In this document: piece after piece, positions 14,423 through 17,307 of the stretch
Layout: each line of letters begins with the position of its first letter
Numbering within the stretch: position 1 is the stretch's first letter
DNA from: DAOUCV01 sp034432095
Lineage (GTDB): Bacteria > Chloroflexota > Dehalococcoidia > Dehalococcoidales > UBA2162
DNA: 17,307 nt
Reading direction: 5' to 3'
Assembly (NCBI GenBank): GCA_034432095.1
Contig: DAOUCV010000027.1
Coordinates: forward strand, 1 to 17,307
The notes under the pieces: generated by a model
Told to the model about the DNA's origin: nothing
Seen by the model: only the letters and a program-made list of their open reading frames with translations
Database searches by the model: none
Program-made: the position numbers and the translations under genes

Positions 14423-15805
14423 TTAAACTTTTAGTTGGGCGGGATATACCCCGGGTAGAGGGACACCCTGGTCGATGAGGCGTTCCTGAAGGGCTCGATA
14501 GTCTACCTTTCTCGGTTCAATATTATTCTTTACTGCCAGTGCTGCCGCGGTACCTGCTGCCTGTCCCATAGCTATGCAGTGGGGGATGAGGTTGACCATA
14601 TCGTTGGCGGCGGCGTCTGAGGAGAAGCTGCGACCGGCTACCAGTAGACCATCTACCCTAATTGGCACCAGGCAGCGGTAGGGAATGTAGACGTGGGGAC
14701 TTCGTCCCGGCGGGCCCATACGGGGAATAACAGCAATGGTGTCATCATATTTCTTGCCGGAATTTAGGTCGTCCATAGTGACCATATATTCCCCAATCAG
14801 CCGCCGGCTACCGCGTGTTCCGGTCTGGGAAGCCGTGTCCATGATGAAGCTATTCTCAAAGCTGGGGATGTTCTTCTTCATAAAGTCATGCCCGCGCCGC
14901 ATTATCTTACGCATCTCGACCTCCAGCTTGGTGAGGTCTTCCACATTCAGGCAATTCAGGTTCGGTATCCAGTTGTTTACCCAGACAACGTCGTTGCGGG
15001 GGGAGGGCAGGGGCACGAGACGAGTGCCGGCAATCCTGGCAAGCTCTTTCATCAGTTCCTCAAACTTCTTTGGCTCGGCTTCTCTAAAATCGCAGAGTTT
15101 CTGATAATCACAGTTTCCTATTCGAAAGACCAAGGCCAGCATTGAGCTCCTGAGCTTGGGGTCAAACTTAGCATCAAATTCAGCTCCGGCGGAGGGGAGC
15201 AGGTCACCGTCGCCAGTGCCATCGATGATGACCTTTCCCAGTATTGCCTGGCGGCCTGACTTGCTCTCAAAAACGATACCCTTAACAGTATTGTCTTCGA
15301 CGATAGCCCGGGTGCCCCAGGAATGGAGCAATAGCTTTACTCCAGCTTCTTCTACCATGTCGTTCAGTACACACTTCAGCAGTTCAGGGTCTACCCAGGC
15401 AGTGTACTCAATCCTGCCCTGATTCACATTGCCCATAAAGCGCCGCCATCGTGACACCAGCTTTTCATCACTCGACCCAATCTCCTCTCGCCTAGGGACG
15501 AGTACCCCGCCGATCAAGTCCAGTCTGTCAATCCACTCCTGGCAGAGCCCGGCAATTTGTTGTTCTGTGGTGCCATCACTCATGTGCGGGATTTGTATCA
15601 CGATACCGCCGGTGGCCATACCACCTAGATGCCCGTATCTCTCTACAAGTATTGTTCTGGCGCCGTTCCGTGCCGCGGCTATTGCCGCTGAGTGGCCTCC
15701 AGGGCCACCCCCGACTACCACCACCTCAGCCTCGGCGAATACTTTGATTTCCCTGGCTGGTTCCAGTATCGTCTTATTGCTCAGTTGTCCCTCTTTCACG
15801 GTCAT
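14423..15805 (-). CDS. FAD-dependent oxidoreductase (FAD_oxidored family)
   Basis: A flavoprotein of about 460 residues. The N-terminal Rossmann motif VVVGGGPGGHSAA is followed by an FAD-binding E (LVERYGHLGGMATGG), and the C-terminal FAD block reads GLLVAGRSFSSDAAANDMVN. The GTGDGDLLPSAGAEF block is the second motif of the family of FAD-dependent oxidoreductases related to fumarate reductase flavoproteins and glycine/sugar oxidases. The substrate is unknown; I see no covalent-flavin or haem motif. AGGAGG (15813-15808) lies only 2 bases from ATG 15805 and 8 bases from an in-frame GTG at 15799, so the latter may be the true start. The gene borders the tRNA fragment, so it is probably the last chromosomal gene before the mobile element. 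Confidence 0.85.
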   Translation of the reverse strand: MTVKEGQLSNKTILEPAREIKVFAEAEVVVVGGGPGGHSAAIAAARNGARTILVERYGHLGGMATGGIVIQIPHMSDGTTEQQIAGLCQEWIDRLDLIGGVLVPRREEIGSSDEKLVSRWRRFMGNVNQGRIEYTAWVDPELLKCVLNDMVEEAGVKLLLHSWGTRAIVEDNTVKGIVFESKSGRQAILGKVIIDGTGDGDLLPSAGAEFDAKFDPKLRSSMLALVFRIGNCDYQKLCDFREAEPKKFEELMKELARIAGTRLVPLPSPRNDVVWVNNWIPNLNCLNVEDLTKLEVEMRKIMRRGHDFMKKNIPSFENSFIMDTASQTGTRGSRRLIGEYMVTMDDLNSGKKYDDTIAVIPRMGPPGRSPHVYIPYRCLVPIRVDGLLVAGRSFSSDAAANDMVNLIPHCIAMGQAAGTAAALAVKNNIEPRKVDYRALQERLIDQGVPLPGVYPAQLKV

Positions 15806-15829
15806 TTCCTCCTTTCGGCGCTATGTTGT

Positions 15830-16084
15830 TCATTTAGCAGATGTGGCGTAGGTGGTTATTGGCGGGAGCGCATGGGAGTCGAACCCACCGAAGACACTCT
15901 TAATGCCCCCCGACGGATTTGAAGTCCCAAATCTAGCTTCATTATTGCTTACCATGCTTACCATGTCAATAGCTTGTTGCACCTTCTCACTGGCTGGTCT
16001 CTTACCATGTAGAACCTGGGATAAATAGGAATGACTGACCCCTAGTTCCCTTGCCAGTTGCCTTAATGACTTCTGCTCCTTCAT
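15830..16084 (-). CDS. Cro/C1-type (XRE/LacI-like HTH) regulator with tRNA-derived tail
   Basis: An 84-residue small DNA-binding protein. The helix-turn-helix is at about residues 5-40 (SLRQLARELGVSHSYLSQVL, then HGKRPASEKV). AAAGGAGAG lies before the ATG. Codons from about residue 53 are the tRNA-Sec fragment read in frame (GTSNPSGGIKSV...), and the last nine residues come from the chromosomal side. The HTH alone fills the normal length of such proteins, so the tail is probably non-functional or tolerated. It is divergent from the excisionase-like gene, with a dyad operator candidate between them, the layout of a phage or ICE regulatory switch. Autoregulation is an inference. Confidence 0.75.
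   Translation of the reverse strand: MKEQKSLRQLARELGVSHSYLSQVLHGKRPASEKVQQAIDMVSMVSNNEARFGTSNPSGGIKSVFGGFDSHALPPITTYATSAK
15860..15927 (-). pseudogene. 3' fragment of a selenocysteine tRNA gene (attachment site)
   Basis: Read on the minus strand, the fragment begins GGACTTCAAATCC, identical to the anticodon-loop region of selC tRNAs, with anticodon TCA at 15922-15920. It continues with a long variable arm (stem GGGGGCA/TGTCTTC with several G-U pairs), a T arm GTGGG-TTCGACT-CCCAT (15888-15872), the 8-nt acceptor strand GCGCTCCC (15871-15864), the discriminator G (15863) and an encoded CCA (15862-15860). The 8-nt acceptor strand and long extra arm are specific to tRNA-Sec. The 5' half is missing: beyond GGGA the anticodon stem no longer pairs and no GGGAGCGC acceptor partner occurs on the 5' side. 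This is the usual product of integrase insertion into a tRNA gene. Confidence 0.9.
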
Positions 16085-16128
16085 TTTATCTCTCCTTTTT
16101 ACTCTCCTTTCAGAAATTGTACCTGTCT

Positions 16129-16149
16129 AGGCACAGAACCTTTGTGCCT
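16129..16149. promoter_or_regulatory. Candidate operator dyad upstream of the HTH regulator gene
   Basis: AGGCACA (16129-16135) and TGTGCCT (16143-16149) form a 7-bp inverted repeat with a 7-base centre. On the minus strand it lies just upstream of a TACAAT -10-like box (16121-16116), so a bound HTH dimer would block that promoter. Size and symmetry suit a Cro/C1-type dimer. Confidence 0.45.
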
Positions 16150-16262
16150 GTATGAGTATCAAAGTGAATGAAAAGTGGATGATTTGATTATCAGATTGTT
16201 GATTTTTGATTTCCTTCCCTAATCAATTAAATTCAAGTGTAGTATAGCATGTAGATGGTAAC

Positions 16263-16324
16263 TTGTCAATAAGCCGATAGTCAAATGTGATACACTTGAC
16301 AAATCCTAGAAGTTATGCTAAGAT
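16263..16324 (+). promoter_or_regulatory. Strong sigma-70 promoter with flanking inverted repeat
   Basis: TTGACA (16296-16301), a 17-bp spacer and TAAGAT (16319-16324) make a near-consensus promoter. The -35 box lies in TTGACAA (16296-16302), the inverted partner of TTGTCAA (16263-16269), 26 bases upstream, so a regulator could bridge the two. Transcription would start at 16331-16332, at the ATG of the next gene. Confidence 0.65.
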
Positions 16325-16331
16325 GGTCTTT

Positions 16332-16604
16332 ATGTATGGAGAATATTTAGAAATCACAACGGAAATAGTAATGAAAGCCCTCGGTTGCAGCAGGCAATAT
16401 GTCTCCGAGCTAGTTAAAAAGGGCAGGCTAATCCCATCTGGCAAGAGAGGCAAATCATACACATTTCGCTTTTCAGAACTAAGCAAGGTGCTAGATACAA
16501 AACGCTATCTGGAGTTGGTTATCCGTATTGATGAGCTTCTTACGACAAACCTTCCAGAGCTATTTGAGAAGCCACCAGGCTGGAAGACAAAGGCAAAAGG
16601 GTAG
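16332..16604 (+). CDS. Excisionase-like HTH DNA-binding protein
   Basis: A protein of 90 residues with an N-terminal helix-turn-helix-like region (ITTEIVMKALGCSRQYVSELVKKGRLIPSGKRGKSYTFRFSE) resembling MerR/Xis-type DNA-binding folds (helix, turn, recognition helix, then a beta wing with GKRGKSY). The C-terminal half is helical with no known motif. ATG 16332 coincides with the predicted transcription start, so translation may be leaderless; an in-frame GTG at 16287 lies upstream of the promoter. It is the first gene of the element on the plus strand, opposite the HTH regulator. A role as excisionase or regulator of the element is inferred from fold and place, not proved. Confidence 0.65.
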   Translation: MYGEYLEITTEIVMKALGCSRQYVSELVKKGRLIPSGKRGKSYTFRFSELSKVLDTKRYLELVIRIDELLTTNLPELFEKPPGWKTKAKG

Positions 16605-16637
16605 GCTAACTAATGGAAGTGGTGGGGTAGGAACATA

Positions 16638-16838
16638 ATGAGTATAGTATTTACCGAAAAGAAACTTACCTGTGCAGATTGTGGAAGGGAGTTCACATTC
16701 ACTGAAGGGGAACAAAGGTATTTCTGGAGCAAAGGACTGGCTGAACCTAAGCGATGTAAGCCATGTAGGGTAATAAGAAGACGGAGCATAGTTACCATAA
16801 TGAAGGAGGAGCGTAATGAACCAAGAGAATCACGATAG
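16638..16838 (+). CDS. Zinc-ribbon protein (probable zinc-ribbon domain, CXXC-X24-CXXC)
   Basis: A 66-residue protein. C12/C15 (LTCADCGREFTFTEGEQ) and C40/C43 (PKRCKPCR) form the zinc ribbon typical of the small protein family with consensus tCxxCgxeFvFtegEqxfy..kG...PkRCkxCR. Function in this family is not established; it is frequent on mobile elements and in phages. The gene starts 33 bases after the preceding gene and overlaps the ATPase gene by 23 bases, so it belongs to the element's plus-strand operon. Its last 15 residues, which overlap the ATPase leader, are unlikely to matter. Confidence 0.75.
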   Translation: MSIVFTEKKLTCADCGREFTFTEGEQRYFWSKGLAEPKRCKPCRVIRRRSIVTIMKEERNEPRESR

Positions 16839-17307
16839 ACAATGGGAGAGTGAAGCTGAGGAGAAAATCAGGGGACTATTTCAGACGGATAACCTGATAG
16901 AGGAGTTCAAGAATAGTCCTGACATCCAAAGGCAAGTTGTAGAAATTCTTAACTTGTATGGACTACCCTCTAATAAATACCTGGCTAGGACTATAGAGGA
17001 TATAATTGGAAGACCATCACCTCCACCAATACCAATAATTGCTGAAGGTATTCTTACTTTTGATTCCCAAGCGTGTATTGTTGCCTATCCAAAGGTGGGT
17101 AAATCACTCTTTGCTATACAACTGGGATTAAGACTTGCCCAAGGTGGTGATTGTCTGGGGCTTGAAGTTGTCAGACCCTGTAAGGTGTTATACTGTCACC
17201 GGACACCTAAAAAGGGCCACTTGTGGACGGGTCAAAATCCGCCACCGGTAGGTAAGAAAAGAATAGCTCATTTAGCTCCCCCAGTCAAGGCTTCCTCAGC
17301 CTGTTTG
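16816..17307 (+). CDS. RepA-like AAA (AAA_25) ATPase, partial; possibly interrupted
   Basis: ATG 16816 follows GGAGGA (16805-16810). A frame of 164 codons runs off the window. Residues 85-120 carry a Walker A-type motif YPKVGKS (91-97) in the setting IVAYPKVGKSLFAIQLGLRLAQGG, typical of RepA/AAA_25 replicative ATPases of plasmids and integrative elements. The strand after it, RPCKVLYC, is right for the family up to about residue 126. Beyond that the expected VLYID.E... (Walker B or sensor) strand is replaced by HRTPKKGHLWTGQNPPP, which does not fit. The break matches a possible IS end at 17194. Role: probably replication or transfer of the element. Confidence 0.65.
   Translation, partial: MNQENHDRQWESEAEEKIRGLFQTDNLIEEFKNSPDIQRQVVEILNLYGLPSNKYLARTIEDIIGRPSPPPIPIIAEGILTFDSQACIVAYPKVGKSLFAIQLGLRLAQGGDCLGLEVVRPCKVLYCHRTPKKGHLWTGQNPPPVGKKRIAHLAPPVKASSACL
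17194..17307. mobile_element. Possible left end of an insertion sequence (IS21-like)
   Basis: At 17194 the sequence switches to TGTCACCGGACACC and then to spaced GGGCCAC, GGGTCAAAA and CCGCCAC motifs (17214-17249), like the 5'-TG ends with repeated internal blocks found in IS21-type elements. The ATPase homology ends at this point. Only 114 bases are available and no transposase is in the window, so this is tentative. Confidence 0.35.

Noticed and set aside
15860..15960. Complete functional tRNA-Sec at this place
   Set aside because: The 5' acceptor strand, D arm and most of the anticodon stem 5' strand are absent from the minus strand upstream of 15927.

Overview
The window looks like the chromosome of a strictly anaerobic bacterium, most probably a Chloroflexota of the Dehalococcoidia type. 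This is an inference from gene content and protein style: short ThiC, sulfide-type Thi4, complete NadA, an FdhD for formate dehydrogenase-like enzymes, selenocysteine machinery and a geranylgeranyl-reductase-like flavoprotein. No rRNA gene or other taxonomic marker is present. The left 15.9 kb is chromosomal; the right 1.4 kb looks like the edge of an integrated mobile element.

Positions 1-5334, mostly plus strand. A palindrome-rich repeat (141-384) is followed by a promoter, a TPP riboswitch with a terminator, and thiC. Then come cinA, a geranylgeranyl reductase family gene, and a GreA-like gene with an unusual N-terminal domain and a frameshift. The GreA-like frame and nadA converge and share the bases TTAA.

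Positions 5331-11178, minus strand. This is a tightly packed apparent operon, selD > cysteine desulfurase > thi4 > mnmA > fdhD > nadA, with overlaps or very short gaps. The theme is sulfur and selenium handling: the desulfurase can supply S or Se; SelD makes selenophosphate; MnmA thiolates tRNA; FdhD sulfurates the formate dehydrogenase cofactor; Thi4 makes the thiamine thiazole; NadA is an Fe-S quinolinate synthase. SelD itself appears to be a selenoprotein. Its conventional open frame hides the first 41 residues because of an in-frame TGA (codon 18), followed at once by a SECIS-like hairpin.

Positions 11179-12950. A second copy of the repeat lies between selD and the divergent selA. Positions 12951-15805, minus strand, hold a small membrane protein, a zinc-ribbon protein, a small membrane protein interrupted by an amber stop, and an FAD-dependent oxidoreductase.

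Positions 15860-17307. On the minus strand lies the 3' part of a selenocysteine tRNA gene (anticodon TCA, T arm, 8-nt acceptor strand, CCA) with no 5' part. The homology breaks in the anticodon stem. To its right are a Cro/C1-type regulator whose reading frame runs into the tRNA fragment, an excisionase-like DNA-binding protein, a zinc-ribbon protein and a RepA-like ATPase cut by the window edge and possibly by an insertion sequence. The simplest reading is an element integrated into selC, with this fragment as its chromosome-distal attachment site; the functional tRNA-Sec and the integrase would lie to the right, outside the window. Selenium metabolism thus links the chromosomal genes (selD, selA, fdhD) and the integration site.
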